Counted from the stretch's first letter, positions 18,361 through 28,392 are shown. The stretch is DNA of 64,000 nucleotides from Mesorhizobium sp. Pch-S (GCF_004136315.1 NZ_CP029562.1:248001-312000); one strand, 5' to 3'. Notes: generated from the sequence alone by a model not told the origin. Numbers and translations: made by a program.

Positions 18361-18971
18361 GCGAGTGTCGCGAAACTCTTGAGAACGCTCATACCGAACT
18401 TATGGCTCCTCTCAGGATGAAATTGCACGCCGAAAACATTGTCGCGCCCATAGGCAGCAACGAATTGGACGCCGTAGTTGCATGTTGCGATATCGTCGGA
18501 TGGATATTTCGTGCGCGCGTAGTAGGAATGCACAAAATAGAAGCGCTGCTCCTCCTCGGTACTGGCAATGAGCGGGTTGTCGCGAACTGCAGTGACAGCG
18601 TTCCAGCCCATATGCGGAACCTTCAGCGTAGTTCCCGGTTCTGGACGAAACTTCAGAAACTCGGCATCAATCAGTTCCAGCCCCGTCGCATTACCCTCTT
18701 CGCTTCGACTGGCGAGTAATTGCATGCCAAGACATATTCCGAGGATCGGAATCTTCCGATCAAGAGCTTGACGACGCAAAGGCTGGACGAACCCTTTGCG
18801 GTGCAAGACATCCATCGCGTAGTCGAATGCCCCCACGCCGGGGAGAATAAGCGCATCGGCCTTCTCGATCTCCTCCACAGTCGAGGCAAATGTGCAATCA
18901 GCCCCGATGTGACGCAGCATATGGGCCACCGAGCCAATGTTCCCCAATCCATAGTCGACAATGGCAATCAT
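18354..18971 (-). CDS. hisH: HisH-like glutaminase amidation-associated subunit (WbuY/HisH2 type)
   Basis: Class I glutamine amidotransferase of 205 residues that releases ammonia from glutamine for the HisF-like barrel. The nucleophile elbow GICLGMQ places Cys80, and the His and Glu of the triad are in FGVQFHPERSHKFG. Length matches HisH. ATG at 18971 starts the usual MIAIVDYGLGN N-terminus; an open stretch of 17 codons upstream has no homology. It is the first gene of the long leftward operon, opposite wbpA across a 589-bp divergent region. With hisF and wbpG it completes the three-protein amidation unit known from P. aeruginosa O5 and related loci. Confidence 0.94.
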   Translation of the reverse strand: MIAIVDYGLGNIGSVAHMLRHIGADCTFASTVEEIEKADALILPGVGAFDYAMDVLHRKGFVQPLRRQALDRKIPILGICLGMQLLASRSEEGNATGLELIDAEFLKFRPEPGTTLKVPHMGWNAVTAVRDNPLIASTEEEQRFYFVHSYYARTKYPSDDIATCNYGVQFVAAYGRDNVFGVQFHPERSHKFGMSVLKSFATLAC

Positions 18972-19560
18972 GTGGTCGGCATTCCGTTTATTGGACCCTA
19001 TCTGAGATCGTTCTGATATCAATCATAACTACTTCCATGCACGGAGGGACTTGTCCTGTCCCTCTCTCGAAACCGATCAGCGCTCACGGAAGGCGTTGGT
19101 AGAAATGATCTTAGCCTATCGCGAGCAAGGGAGTATCCCATTTCATATCCGATGAGAAGGAAGTAGGGATATGAAACCAGTTTCTCTTGCGCGAACATTC
19201 TCTCGGCACGCAAAGCACTCGCGGCCTCCAAATTTTTCTGCTCTGCAATCGAGCTTCAGCACCCCACCCTAGTCAATCTTGCCCAATGAGGAACTTTAAA
19301 TTCAGAGGTGCGCACGATTCGTCCTCAGTCTTCTCACCGCACCTCACTTTAACTCTATATGGCTGTCTGTGTCCGCCGTATAGACGGGCACAAGGACCGA
19401 GCGCACCTCTTGCGCAGGTGGAAAAAATTCAACATAAGGCACCTTGGCCGCATGACCGGTATGGTGGGTCTTGATCGCAAAATGACCAAGTGATAGCGGC
19501 GCAACTCAAGCAACGTACCGGCAAGCTCGGTTCGCACTATTGTCAGGATCTTCGACCCTT
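18972..19560. promoter_or_regulatory. Divergent promoter region between hisH and wbpA
   Basis: This 589-bp region separates the start of the leftward polysaccharide operon from rightward wbpA, so promoters for both should lie here. No convincing gene was seen; short frames on both strands lack similarity and ribosome-binding sites. A 10-bp inverted repeat at 19141-19176 is the clearest element. Confidence 0.55.
19141..19176. promoter_or_regulatory. Inverted repeat TTTCATATCC / GGATATGAAA
   Basis: Perfect 10-bp arms at 19141-19150 and 19167-19176 are separated by 16 bp, 170 bp from the hisH start and 385 bp from wbpA. It could be a regulator site or a hairpin in the hisH leader. No factor can be named. 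Confidence 0.35.
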
Positions 19561-20859
19561 ATGGAACTACGCAGCAAGTTGTCTTCGCGGCAAGCGATAA
19601 TCGGCATCGTGGGGCTGGGGTATGTCGGAATCCCGCTGGCGCTTCGGTTCAGCGAAGTCGGCTTCCCTCTTCTCGGCTTCGACATAGACACAGACAGAGT
19701 TGCCGCCCTCAATGCGGGGAAAAGCCCTATAAAGCATATTACCGGTGCCAGCATTGCCAATATGGTGTCGAAGGGTTTTGAGGCTACAGCAGATTTCTCG
19801 CGCATTGCAGAAGCTGATGCAATTATCATCTGCGTGCCGACCCCCCTCAGTGCGCACCGCGAGCCAGATTTATCGTTTATTGTCGGCACCATGGAGACGA
19901 TCGCCCCATATCTTAGGTCAGGACAACTGCTCTCTCTTGAAAGCACGACATATCCAGGCACCACAGCCGAGGTTCTGGAGCCTTACGCGCGTAAGCGCGG
20001 TTTCACGATTGGGCAAGATTTCTTCCTGGTCTATTCGCCAGAACGCGAGGACCCCGGCAACCCAAACTTCAGCACACACACGATCCCGAAAGTGGTTGGC
20101 GGAACCACTCCGTCTTGCCGCGAATTGGGTGAAGTCCTTTACAGTGCGGCTGTCGAGCGCGTGGTACCAGTGTCATCCACTCAGGTGGCGGAACTCACCA
20201 AATTGCTGGAGAACATCCACCGATCAGTCAATATCGGTCTCGTCAACGAGATGAAGATGATTGCGGATCGCATGAATATAGACATTTTCGAGGTCATTGA
20301 GGCTGCAGCGACCAAACCGTTCGGTTTCACAGCCTACTATCCAGGCCCAGGACTCGGTGGCCATTGTATTCCCATTGATCCGTTCTACCTCACATGGAAG
20401 GCGCGCGAATACGGACTGTCCACCCATTTCATCGAACTCGCCGGTGAGATCAACCGCGAAATGCCACAGTGGGTGACCAGCAAAATTGCGGACGCACTGA
20501 ACGATCGTGAAAAGTCCATAAAGGGCAGCCGTATCCTCGCACTTGGAATTGCGTATAAGCGCGATGTTGACGATATGCGGGAATCTCCATCTGTGTTGGT
20601 GATGGAGAACCTCCGAGATCGAGGTGCTATTGTAGAATATTCAGATCCAAATGTGCCCGTATTCCCGAAGATGCGTGAGCATAAGTTCGACCTAAAATCA
20701 GTTCCGCTCACCGCTGAGAACATCGCATCGTATGACTGTGTCGTTCTTCTCACCGATCACAGCGACGTCGATTATTCGCTTATTCTGAATTCTGCCAAGC
20801 TTATCGTAGATACACGCGGCAAATTCCGTGATCCTGCGATCAACGTCATCAAAGCATAG
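19561..20859 (+). CDS. wbpA: UDP-N-acetylglucosamine 6-dehydrogenase (WbpA type)
   Basis: Four-electron NAD-dependent dehydrogenase of 432 residues that turns UDP-GlcNAc into UDP-GlcNAcA, the entry to the ManNAc3NAcA route. The N-terminal Rossmann motif is [14 protein letters not shown], the central helix motif is [18 protein letters not shown], and the catalytic cysteine is in [16 protein letters not shown]. These mark the WbpA/WecC branch rather than UDP-glucose dehydrogenase. ATG at 19561 is chosen; a TTG at 19540 is in frame but has no better ribosome-binding site. It is transcribed away from the rest of its pathway genes and followed 133 bp later by ugd. Confidence 0.92.
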   Translation: MELRSKLSSRQAIIGIVGLGYVGIPLALRFSEVGFPLLGFDIDTDRVAALNAGKSPIKHITGASIANMVSKGFEATADFSRIAEADAIIICVPTPLSAHREPDLSFIVGTMETIAPYLRSGQLLSLESTTYPGTTAEVLEPYARKRGFTIGQDFFLVYSPEREDPGNPNFSTHTIPKVVGGTTPSCRELGEVLYSAAVERVVPVSSTQVAELTKLLENIHRSVNIGLVNEMKMIADRMNIDIFEVIEAAATKPFGFTAYYPGPGLGGHCIPIDPFYLTWKAREYGLSTHFIELAGEINREMPQWVTSKIADALNDREKSIKGSRILALGIAYKRDVDDMRESPSVLVMENLRDRGAIVEYSDPNVPVFPKMREHKFDLKSVPLTAENIASYDCVVLLTDHSDVDYSLILNSAKLIVDTRGKFRDPAINVIKA

Positions 20860-20992
20860 CCAACACACGCCAATCTGGGAGAATCGGTGAATGAGCAGGT
20901 TGCTCTGCTTATGGCGGGTCGGACGGTATTTATCGCAGGCACGAGGGGAGCAGAAGTAGCGCTAGTTGGAAGCCTCCTAGAGATCAGAACAC

Positions 20993-22369
20993 ATGAAAAT
21001 CTCCGTCTTCGGTACCGGCTATGTTGGCTTGGTCGCAGGCGCCTGCTTCGCAGAGGTGGGACATCAGGTCTATTGCGTCGACAACAATGCCGAGAAGATT
21101 GAGGGCCTCAAGAACGGCGTCGTGCCGATTTCGGAACCTGGTCTCGATGAACTCGTCGAGCGCAACTTCGCGGCAGGCCGCCTGCTCTTTTCCACCGATG
21201 CAAAGGCTGCGATCAACTTCAGCGAGTTGATCTTCATCGCCGTCGGCACACCGCCCGAAGAAGACGGCTCGGCGGATCTCAGCCATGTCCTGGCCGTGGC
21301 TGCCACCATTGGCGACAACTTAAACGACTATGCCGTCGTGGTGGACAAGTCGACTGTTCCGGTTGGCACCGCTGACAAAGTGGCGGCCACGATATCGGCC
21401 AGATTGTCCGCACGCGGATTAGAGCTGCCATTCGACGTCTGCTCCAATCCTGAATTCCTCAAGGAAGGCAGTGCAATCGAGGACTTCACCAAGGCTGCCC
21501 GCACCGTGGTGGGCACGGATTCCGAACGGGCGCGTAAGATCATGCGGGCGGTCTATGCACCGTACAACCGCAACCATGACAAGCTCATCTTCATGGACGT
21601 GCGATCAGCGGAGCTGACGAAATACGCCGCCAACGCGATGCTGGCGACAAAGATCAGCTTCATGAACGAGATCGCCAACCTTGCCGAACGCCTGGGGGCG
21701 GATATCGAACAAATACGACTCGGTATCGGCTCGGATCCGCGCATCGGGTATCATTTTATCTACCCAGGCTGCGGATATGGCGGTTCCTGCTTTCCCAAGG
21801 ATGTTCGTGCGCTGTCGCATAGTGCCGAGGAAGTCGGCTACGACGCCGCTTTGATCAAGGCGGTCGAGACAACCAACAAATACCAACGAAATGTGCTGTA
21901 CGGTAAACTCGCACGCATATTCGATGGCGACCTGGCCGGCAGAACCATCGCGGTTTGGGGACTGGCCTTCAAGCCCAACACCGATGACATGCGCGAGGCC
22001 CCCAGCCGCTTCCTGATGGAAGCGCTCTGGAACGCCGGCGCGAAGGTAAAGGCATACGATCCCGAAGCCGGAACTGTTGCCGAAGGGCTCTATGGACATC
22101 GAGCCGATTTTACGCTGGTGGAGCGACAGGAAGATGCCGTGGCCGATGCCGACGCACTCGTGATCTGCACCGAATGGAAACAGTTTCGCGTTGTCGACTT
22201 CAGTTGGTTGAAGTCACAACTGAAAGCGCCTGTCATCGTAGACGGACGCAATCTCTACGACCCTGCCGAACTCCGCAGGCAAGGGCTGCTATACTACGCT
22301 GTCGGCAGAGGCGACTCCGCCAACTTGTTTTCCCCACCAGCGAATGCGGGAGCACGAACAGGCGTTTAG
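20993..22369 (+). CDS. ugd: UDP-glucose 6-dehydrogenase
   Basis: A 458-residue enzyme making UDP-glucuronate from UDP-glucose. It starts [21 protein letters not shown], has the [20 protein letters not shown] central helix, and the catalytic cysteine in [16 protein letters not shown], all typical of Ugd/TuaD/RkpK. ATG at 20993 is the natural start. It differs clearly from the neighbouring WbpA, so both hexosamine- and hexose-derived uronic acids are made. The product can feed the UDP-glucuronate 4-epimerase at 43166. In Sinorhizobium the equivalent rkpK lies in a K-antigen region, which fits the Pse genes downstream. Confidence 0.95.
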   Translation: MKISVFGTGYVGLVAGACFAEVGHQVYCVDNNAEKIEGLKNGVVPISEPGLDELVERNFAAGRLLFSTDAKAAINFSELIFIAVGTPPEEDGSADLSHVLAVAATIGDNLNDYAVVVDKSTVPVGTADKVAATISARLSARGLELPFDVCSNPEFLKEGSAIEDFTKAARTVVGTDSERARKIMRAVYAPYNRNHDKLIFMDVRSAELTKYAANAMLATKISFMNEIANLAERLGADIEQIRLGIGSDPRIGYHFIYPGCGYGGSCFPKDVRALSHSAEEVGYDAALIKAVETTNKYQRNVLYGKLARIFDGDLAGRTIAVWGLAFKPNTDDMREAPSRFLMEALWNAGAKVKAYDPEAGTVAEGLYGHRADFTLVERQEDAVADADALVICTEWKQFRVVDFSWLKSQLKAPVIVDGRNLYDPAELRRQGLLYYAVGRGDSANLFSPPANAGARTGV

Positions 22370-22575
22370 AATGGTATCCGGCCTGCGCGGGAAGGGAATG
22401 GTATCAGGCGCAGCGCCCCTCGATTCTCGCTGTATTGCGGTACCACCCTCGACACCGTGGGATAGCGAGAGGGCCAAAAGGGTATCTGGAATACGGCCTG
22501 GCGGCGACAACGGACATCGTCCAGGCTCCAGCACATCGACGCCGCAATCCCGAGGTCGCCAGCATTGACGCAGGA

Positions 22576-23622
22576 TCAGCCGATGAGCTCCCAGCTCACT
22601 GGCGTACCGACCGGCGCATCCCTGGCCACACGTTTACCGATCACGACATCATAGAACTTCGGCGGCAATCCGAAACCTGGACGGATGATGCGGACATTTT
22701 CGGCGGAAAGCACGTCGCCGGCCCTCACATCGCGCGAAATGTAGAGTGAACGCCGGAACGCCGTCGACTTCTCTTCTGCCGGCTGCATGCCATATCTGAC
22801 GACACCCAGAGATTGCCATGCCCGCTCGGTTTCGACACGCAGTTGCAGGAACTCTTCCGGCTCGAGCGAAAAACTCGAATCGACGCCACCATCGCTTCTG
22901 CGGAGCGTGAAGTGCTTTTCGATGAGCACTGCCCCATGCGCCACGGCCGCAGCTGCAGCCCCGCAGCCCATCGTGTGGTCGGAAAGACCAACTTCGCAAC
23001 CTGGAAACGCCTCACGCAAATGCGGAATTGTGAGCACGTTGGTATTTTGCGGGGTCGCGGGATAAGTGCTTGTGCATTTCAACAGCACGATATCCTCACA
23101 CCCGGCTTGCCGCGCAGTACGAACGGCGTCGTCGATCTCGGCCAGCGTTGCCATGCCGGTGGAAATGATCATTGGTTTGCCAGCCGCAGCCACTTTCCGG
23201 ATCAGAGGCAGATCCGTGCATTCGAAGGACGCAATCTTGAAAGCGTAGACATCGAGCGAGCTAAGGAAATCTGTGGCGGTATCATCGAAGGGCGTCGAGA
23301 AGCAGTGAATGCCATGGCTGGCCGCACGTTCCATGATCGGTTTGTGCCACTCCCAAGGAGTATGCGCTTCCTGGTACAGCTCGTACAGTTGCCGGCCTGC
23401 CCATAGACTTTCCTTGTCGTCGATCACGAAGCCTGGTGCACGGATGTTCAAGGTCATCGTGTCGGCCGTGTAGGTTTGCAGCTTGATGGCATCAGCGCCG
23501 GAACGGGCCGCAGCGTCCACAATTTCCAACGCTCGGTCGAGCGACTGATTATGGTTACCGGACATCTCGGCGATCAAATAAGGACGATGGCCCAGACCGA
23601 TTTCACGATTGCCGATTTTCAC
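22576..23622 (-). CDS. pseI: Pseudaminic acid synthase
   Basis: A 348-residue NeuB-family enzyme that condenses 2,4-diacetamido-2,4,6-trideoxy-L-altrose with phosphoenolpyruvate to make pseudaminic acid. A TIM barrel (YLIAEMSGNHNQSLDRALEI near residue 15, DAIKLQTYTADTMT, FSTPFD, KCTSTYPATPQNTN, GLSDHT, EKHFTL) is followed by a C-terminal antifreeze-like SAF domain (SLYISRDVRAGDVLSAENVRIIRPGFGLPPKF). The PseI rather than NeuB identity rests on these motif variants and on the full Pse set around it. GTG at 23622 is chosen because a near-ideal GGGGAGG site precedes it by 4 bases and the residues that follow (KIGNREIG) match the family start. Confidence 0.95.
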   Translation of the reverse strand: MKIGNREIGLGHRPYLIAEMSGNHNQSLDRALEIVDAAARSGADAIKLQTYTADTMTLNIRAPGFVIDDKESLWAGRQLYELYQEAHTPWEWHKPIMERAASHGIHCFSTPFDDTATDFLSSLDVYAFKIASFECTDLPLIRKVAAAGKPMIISTGMATLAEIDDAVRTARQAGCEDIVLLKCTSTYPATPQNTNVLTIPHLREAFPGCEVGLSDHTMGCGAAAAAVAHGAVLIEKHFTLRRSDGGVDSSFSLEPEEFLQLRVETERAWQSLGVVRYGMQPAEEKSTAFRRSLYISRDVRAGDVLSAENVRIIRPGFGLPPKFYDVVIGKRVARDAPVGTPVSWELIG

Positions 23623-23626
23623 AACG

Positions 23627-23633
23627 CCTCCCC
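23627..23633 (-). promoter_or_regulatory. Ribosome-binding site that fixes the GTG start of pseI
   Basis: GGGGAGG on the minus strand, 4 bases before GTG at 23622. It decides against the 24-codon longer open frame upstream. Confidence 0.75.
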
Positions 23634-23800
23634 ATTCCGACAGCCCAGTTTCGTGTCTGCGCCGGCCGCGACAGGTCCAGACGGGTCGCGGCACTTGAGA
23701 GACGAAGTCGACACGTCATCTCGTGAACTTCATTGAACCTGTCAAGCGACGCGGCCGGGCATTCTCTTGCGCTTGCGGCGACAGGAGCCTGCGCCGGATT

Positions 23801-24835
23801 CTACTCTCGCGAACTCAGCAATGCCTGCACAACGCGGTCAGCGCCGGTCCCGTCGCATACCGCGGAAGCCGCAAGATGCATCGCATGGAGTTTGGTGGTG
23901 TTTCGTGCCAACATGCGGATAGCGCCAGCAACACGGCTGACTGTGTCGGCCGAGAGCCTTCCAATCCCGATTGCCGCACCAGCTTCCTCCAACGCCGCCG
24001 CATTGTGCATCTGATTGTCAGCGACGATGAGCAGGAGAGTGGGCCGGCCGACACAGCAGCGTTCGTAGCTGGCACTGCCGGGTGCGCCCACGACCAAATC
24101 GGCCGCGGCTGTCAGCTTCGCCATCGCTTCAGCGTCGGCGCCAACATGCAGGTTCCATAGACCGCCGGCAGCCGAAATGGCGGTCTTGACGGCGTCGAGG
24201 TGAGGCGCGGCCTCGCCGAGAACGCAGTCGACCTCATACATCCCACCAGCTTCAAGGATCCCCTTCAGTACGACCTCGGTAGCATTCAAGTTGTCGCTCA
24301 AGCCCAGCGAGATCAAAATATGTCGTACCGCATCCGGCTTTTGTTCAAGTGCCGCGTGCCGTTCTTTTTGGAAAGCGTCGCGCAGCATCGCGTAATTGCT
24401 ACCGCAAAGCAGGATCGTGCCTGAAGCGACCTGCTGGTCGTACTCTTCTGGCCGCCGTCGAAAGGTCATGTCGACCAAGTGGGTACAAGCGTGATGCCGC
24501 GACGGTGCATCGTCGATGACCAGCACCTTCTTGGCCCAACCTGCCAGTGACCTCTCAAATCCTTCACCAAGGCCGTAGTGATCCACAACAGCAAGCTCAA
24601 CACCGGAAGACCAATGCGCCATCATCCGCGCGGCGTCAGCTTCGGTGCCGACCATGCCTTGCAAAACATCAGGAAAATCGACGAGCAACTGCGGGATGCT
24701 CTTCACGGTCTCGTCGGACACGGCAAAGGCGACGTCGAAGCCATTTCGTCTTAACGCCGCGCCCAGCGCAGCGCAGCGTACGACATGTCCCCCACCGATG
24801 ATCGTCCCCGCGTCGCACCGGATCACCGCCCGCAT
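23801..24835 (-). CDS. pseG: UDP-2,4-diacetamido-2,4,6-trideoxy-L-altropyranose hydrolase
   Basis: A 344-residue GT-B-fold hydrolase that removes UDP from the L-altrose intermediate so PseI can use it. The N-terminus RAVIRCDAGTIIGGGHVVRC holds the GGGH motif (general base His) typical of PseG; the C-terminal half contains LVVGAPGSASYERCCVGRPTL, matching the nucleotide-binding region of the MurG-like fold. ATG at 24835 follows a GAGGGG site; the codon before it is a TTG and is not needed. It shares a leftward unit with pseI after a gap of 178 bp and is divergent from the cytidylyltransferase. Confidence 0.93.
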   Translation of the reverse strand: MRAVIRCDAGTIIGGGHVVRCAALGAALRRNGFDVAFAVSDETVKSIPQLLVDFPDVLQGMVGTEADAARMMAHWSSGVELAVVDHYGLGEGFERSLAGWAKKVLVIDDAPSRHHACTHLVDMTFRRRPEEYDQQVASGTILLCGSNYAMLRDAFQKERHAALEQKPDAVRHILISLGLSDNLNATEVVLKGILEAGGMYEVDCVLGEAAPHLDAVKTAISAAGGLWNLHVGADAEAMAKLTAAADLVVGAPGSASYERCCVGRPTLLLIVADNQMHNAAALEEAGAAIGIGRLSADTVSRVAGAIRMLARNTTKLHAMHLAASAVCDGTGADRVVQALLSSRE

Positions 24836-24971
24836 CAAACGCCCCTCAGCTGAGCCTCAAAATTGTGTGTGATCAGACGCAAAGGTCTTGATAATGCATG
24901 GATAGTGCCGCTCCATTTACTATAGAGGCGTAACAGATCGGGCAATCTTACAGCGCTGACCGGATGCACTG

Positions 24972-25706
24972 ATGATCATAGTGGTGTTGCAAGCAAGGGC
25001 ATCTTCGAGCCGGCTTCCAGGCAAGGTGCTGAAGCCTATCCTCGGCAAGCCAATGCTGCTTCATCAAATCGAGCGCATCCAACGCGCAAAAGTACCTGCT
25101 CGGGTGGTATTGGCGACCAGCCGCAATCCGGAAGACGATGCCGTGGCGCATATAGGTCAAAACGCTGGCATCGTGGTCTATCGTGGTGATCTGGACGACG
25201 TCCTAGACCGCTTCTATCGTGCGTCCGAACCATTCGCGCCTTCTCACGTCGTGCGGCTAACCGGTGACTGCCCGCTCACCGATCCCGGCATCATCGATGC
25301 CGTCACCCGCTTCGCTGTCGACGGCAACTACGACTACGCCTCCAACTCAATTCGACCGACATTTCCCGATGGACTGGATGTCGAGGTCGCGACTTTCGAA
25401 GCCCTTCAAATCGCCTGGAGGGAGGCGACAACGAGATCCGACCGGGAACATGTGATGCCGTTTCTCCATCGCCAATCGGATCGTTTCACGTTGGGAAATT
25501 ATGAAAATGAAAGGGACCTGTCCGCGTTGCGTTGGACAGTCGACGAACCTGCTGATTTCACCTTTGTAGAAGCCATCTATCAGGCTCTCTACCCGGCAAA
25601 GTCCGCCTTCGACAGCGGTGACGTGCTTGCCTATCTGGAGGCGAATCCGTCGCTCGCAGCCCTGAACTCCGGTTTCGTGCGAAACGAAGGGTTCAAAGGC
25701 GAATGA
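24972..25706 (+). CDS. pseF: CMP-pseudaminic acid cytidylyltransferase candidate, SpsF family
   Basis: A 244-residue nucleotidyltransferase of the SpsF type (IIVVLQARASSSRLPGKVLKPILGKP at the N-terminus with the R-x-x-S-x-R-LPGK signature; RLTGDCPLTDP in the middle). Position among Pse genes makes activation of pseudaminic acid with CTP the likely role. It is not the classical PseF of Campylobacter, which belongs to the NeuA-like branch, so it is a replacement by a related family. It overlaps the acetyltransferase downstream by ATGA. An unrelated role in glycan assembly is possible, but no other cytidylyltransferase is present. Confidence 0.85.
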   Translation: MIIVVLQARASSSRLPGKVLKPILGKPMLLHQIERIQRAKVPARVVLATSRNPEDDAVAHIGQNAGIVVYRGDLDDVLDRFYRASEPFAPSHVVRLTGDCPLTDPGIIDAVTRFAVDGNYDYASNSIRPTFPDGLDVEVATFEALQIAWREATTRSDREHVMPFLHRQSDRFTLGNYENERDLSALRWTVDEPADFTFVEAIYQALYPAKSAFDSGDVLAYLEANPSLAALNSGFVRNEGFKGE

Positions 25707-26089
25707 AGCTGCGCCCCGCGACTGCCGAAGATGCGCGACTGTTGTTCGACTGGCGAAATGAGCCGCTTACCCGAGCGATGTCGGTCAGTACGGAACCCGT
25801 CACCTGGGAAGCCCACCTGCAATGGCTGTCCGCCAGATTGGCCCGGCCGGAGCCCGGGCTATACATCTGCGAGGATAACGGCAGCGCACGGGGCATGGTG
25901 CGTATCGACGACGACCAGATCAGCTATTCCATCGACCTGAATTTTCGAGGCAAAGGTGCGGCCACCCGCATGCTCATGTTGGCACGACATCACTTCGGCC
26001 CGAAACGTGCAAGGATAAAACGAAGCAACGAAGCTTCGGCAAAAGCGGCAATGAAAGCCGGCCATACAGTTGAATACATCAAGGATTGA
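25703..26089 (+). CDS. pseH: GNAT acetyltransferase, PseH-like
   Basis: A 128-residue GNAT-fold protein (KLRPATAEDARLLFDWRNEP at the N-terminus; acetyl-CoA loop NFRGKGAATRML; IKRSNEASAKAAMKAGH near the end). It would acetylate the 4-amino group made by PseC. It is shorter than typical PseH enzymes of about 160-180 residues, mainly in the C-terminal half, yet keeps the acetyl-CoA pyrophosphate loop. Its ATG overlaps the pseF stop (ATGA), so it is translated with it. An N-acetyltransferase for a different position is the alternative. Confidence 0.82.
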   Translation: MKLRPATAEDARLLFDWRNEPLTRAMSVSTEPVTWEAHLQWLSARLARPEPGLYICEDNGSARGMVRIDDDQISYSIDLNFRGKGAATRMLMLARHHFGPKRARIKRSNEASAKAAMKAGHTVEYIKD

Positions 26090-26096
26090 AGTCGCG

Positions 26097-27431
26097 ATGT
26101 CCAAGTCCAGCCCGAGGCAGGAAATGATCTCTCTCCATGCAGGCGGCGGCCGCTATCGGACTTCAGAAGAGATGCTGGACGAGGCGTTGAAGATCATTCC
26201 GCTTGGTTCGCAGACATTTTCAAAGAGCCTCACGCAGTATCCGCGCGGTGTCTCGCCCTTCTTCATCCAGCGAGGCAGCGGCTCCGTTGTCTGGGATGTT
26301 GACGGCAATGCCTATACCGATTTCAACAATGGCCTGTGCTCGGTGACGCTTGGTCATGCCGATGCGGATGTGAATGCCGCCGTCATGGAGCAGCTCAAGG
26401 ATGGCATCTCTTTCCCTTTGGCACATCCACTCGAAGCGGCGGTGGCAGAACTCATCGTCGAGATGGTGCCGTCGGCTGAAATGGTACGCTTCGGCAAGAA
26501 CGGATCCGACGCCACCTCTGGGGCCATCAGGGCGGCGAGAGCCTTCACAGGTCGAGAACGTGTCGCCATGTGCGGCTACCACGGCTGGCAGGACTGGTAC
26601 ATCGGCTCGACTGCCCGCAACAAAGGGGTCCCGAAGGCAACCCGCGAGCTCTCCCATGTCTTCCCGTACAATGACCTGGAAGCGCTCGACAAAGTCCTGT
26701 CATCCCACCCCGATGAGTTTGCAGCGGTCATTCTCGAACCGATGAATACCACCTTCCCGAAAGAGGGCTACCTGCAGGGAGTGATCGACCTCGCTCACAG
26801 CCATGGCGCACTTGCGATCTTCGACGAAACCATAACCGGTTTTCGATATGCCGAGGGTGGCGCCCAGCAGCTTTTCGGCGTGAAGCCCGATCTTTCCTGC
26901 TTCGGCAAGGGACTGGCCAATGGCTATCCTCTTTCTGCGGTGGCCGGTCGTGCCGACATCATGGCCGAGTTTTCCGAAATCTTCTTTTCCTTCACCATGG
27001 GTGGAGAAGCGATGTCGCTGGCGGCAGCCCAAGCCAGCTTGAGGAAGATCCGCAGCCATAACGTGATCGAGAAACTCAACACCACAGGCGGCAAGGTCGC
27101 AGATGGCGTCAAAGCCTTGATCGCCAAGCATGGCTGTGAAAGCTTCCTTGGCTTCGCCGGGCATCCGACATGGTCGTTCCTGACCATCTCAGATGCCCAT
27201 GGCAGCACTTCCTTTGAAATCAAAACCCTCTGGATGCAGGAAATCCTGGCTCGGGGCATCATTTCGGTCGGAACACACAACGTCAGCTTCGCGCACAGCG
27301 ACGCGGATGTTGAAAAGCTGCTCAGTGCCTATGACGAGATATTTCCAATTCTGCGCGATGCCGTGGAAAACAAGGCCATCCGGCAGTATCTTCACTGCGA
27401 ACCGCTGGTGCCGCTGTTCCGGGTGAGGTAG
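26097..27431 (+). CDS. Class III aminotransferase, glutamate-1-semialdehyde aminomutase-like
   Basis: A 444-residue PLP fold-type I enzyme. It has the class III signature around IFDETITGFRYAEGG and the PLP lysine in SCFGKGLANGYPLSAV, with GSDATSGAIRAARAFTGRE for phosphate binding. ATG at 26097 is preferred over an in-frame TTG at 26070 that would overlap pseH. Canonical Pse synthesis needs only the PseC aminotransferase, so this gene should modify the nonulosonic acid or a linked precursor; its substrate is unknown. It ends 58 bp from the convergent aldo-keto reductase. A true HemL role is unlikely given the surroundings. Confidence 0.85.
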   Translation: MSKSSPRQEMISLHAGGGRYRTSEEMLDEALKIIPLGSQTFSKSLTQYPRGVSPFFIQRGSGSVVWDVDGNAYTDFNNGLCSVTLGHADADVNAAVMEQLKDGISFPLAHPLEAAVAELIVEMVPSAEMVRFGKNGSDATSGAIRAARAFTGRERVAMCGYHGWQDWYIGSTARNKGVPKATRELSHVFPYNDLEALDKVLSSHPDEFAAVILEPMNTTFPKEGYLQGVIDLAHSHGALAIFDETITGFRYAEGGAQQLFGVKPDLSCFGKGLANGYPLSAVAGRADIMAEFSEIFFSFTMGGEAMSLAAAQASLRKIRSHNVIEKLNTTGGKVADGVKALIAKHGCESFLGFAGHPTWSFLTISDAHGSTSFEIKTLWMQEILARGIISVGTHNVSFAHSDADVEKLLSAYDEIFPILRDAVENKAIRQYLHCEPLVPLFRVR

Positions 27432-27489
27432 CGCGAAACGCGCCCGTTGCTCAGAAGCGCGGGCCGTCCACGTAAGACGTAAGACCCGT

Positions 27490-28392
27490 TTACAACGCGC
27501 TCCACAACGCTGGGTTTAACAGGCGTGGATCGGAAATCGGCCAACGCCAGGAGGCATGATCGATTTGTCGAGTGCGCAATAGGTTCGCCGTTGAGACGAT
27601 TTCCTCGAATTCACGAAGGCTCGCCGCCCCGACGATCACACGATCGATCATCGGATGTCGAAAGACAGAAGCGAAGAGCCCTTCCATGACAGTCAGATGA
27701 GCGTCAGCGAAGGCTTGCCGCATCTGGATCAGGGATGGTGCAAGAGCCGCGAACTTCGATGGCAGCTGCTCTGGCGGCAACAAAAGCAATCCCTGGAGAA
27801 ATATCGAACGGGCGTGGATCTCGACCTTGCGCGCCGCCAGGCTGCCGAGCTGGCCTTCATCAGCCAGGCGCAGATCGAGGGCATTGATGGGAAGCTGGAC
27901 GATATCGATGTCGTACCGTGCCAGCAGCTCGTCGATGTCGTTGCCGGAATAGACGGAAGCGCCAATCTTGCGGACCAATCCCGATGCCTTGATGTCCTGC
28001 AGACAGCGCCACACCCTGTCGCTGTAGCGACCGAGCAGGTCAGCCGCATCATGAACCATCAGGGCATCGACGTGGCTGACCTGGAGATTACGGATAGATC
28101 GCTCGAAGCACGAAATGATGGCCTCGACAGCCGCGTCTGGGCTTGTTTCGCTGCCTACCTTGACGGTTTTGGTCACGATATCGAAAGCAGCTCCAGCAGC
28201 CGCCTGACCGATCGTAGCCTCACTGTCGCCGTAGAGGGCGGCCGTATCGACGGTGCGTACGTCATTCTGACGTGCAAAGCGAAGGATCGAACTCGCCTCG
28301 TCTACCCCCACTTTGCCGGCCTGATTGGTGACCCCATAAGCAAGCCCAAACTGAACGGTGCCGATACCAAGACGCGCGGGACCAGAAAGCAT
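27490..28392 (-). CDS. Aldo/keto reductase in the pseudaminic acid cluster
   Basis: A 300-residue NAD(P)H-dependent AKR barrel. The catalytic tetrad is visible as Asp and Tyr in RTVDTAALYGDSE, Lys in IVTKTVKV and His in ALMVHDAADLL. It begins 16 bp after the pseC stop on the same strand, so it is the third gene of a pseB-pseC-AKR unit. No reduction step is part of the standard six-step Pse pathway, so it probably makes a derivative sugar or reduces an intermediate. Substrate cannot be assigned from the sequence. Confidence 0.87.
   Translation of the reverse strand: MLSGPARLGIGTVQFGLAYGVTNQAGKVGVDEASSILRFARQNDVRTVDTAALYGDSEATIGQAAAGAAFDIVTKTVKVGSETSPDAAVEAIISCFERSIRNLQVSHVDALMVHDAADLLGRYSDRVWRCLQDIKASGLVRKIGASVYSGNDIDELLARYDIDIVQLPINALDLRLADEGQLGSLAARKVEIHARSIFLQGLLLLPPEQLPSKFAALAPSLIQMRQAFADAHLTVMEGLFASVFRHPMIDRVIVGAASLREFEEIVSTANLLRTRQIDHASWRWPISDPRLLNPALWSAL

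Noticed and set aside
17596..18971. hisH and hisF as part of the histidine operon
   Set aside because: No other his genes are present, HisF lacks Asp11, and the genes head a glycan operon with wbpG, so they are the amidation-type copies.
22370..22575. Direct repeats with GAATGGTATC between ugd and pseI
   Set aside because: Two imperfect copies of about 20 bp with no further units; too weak to call a repeat array or terminator.
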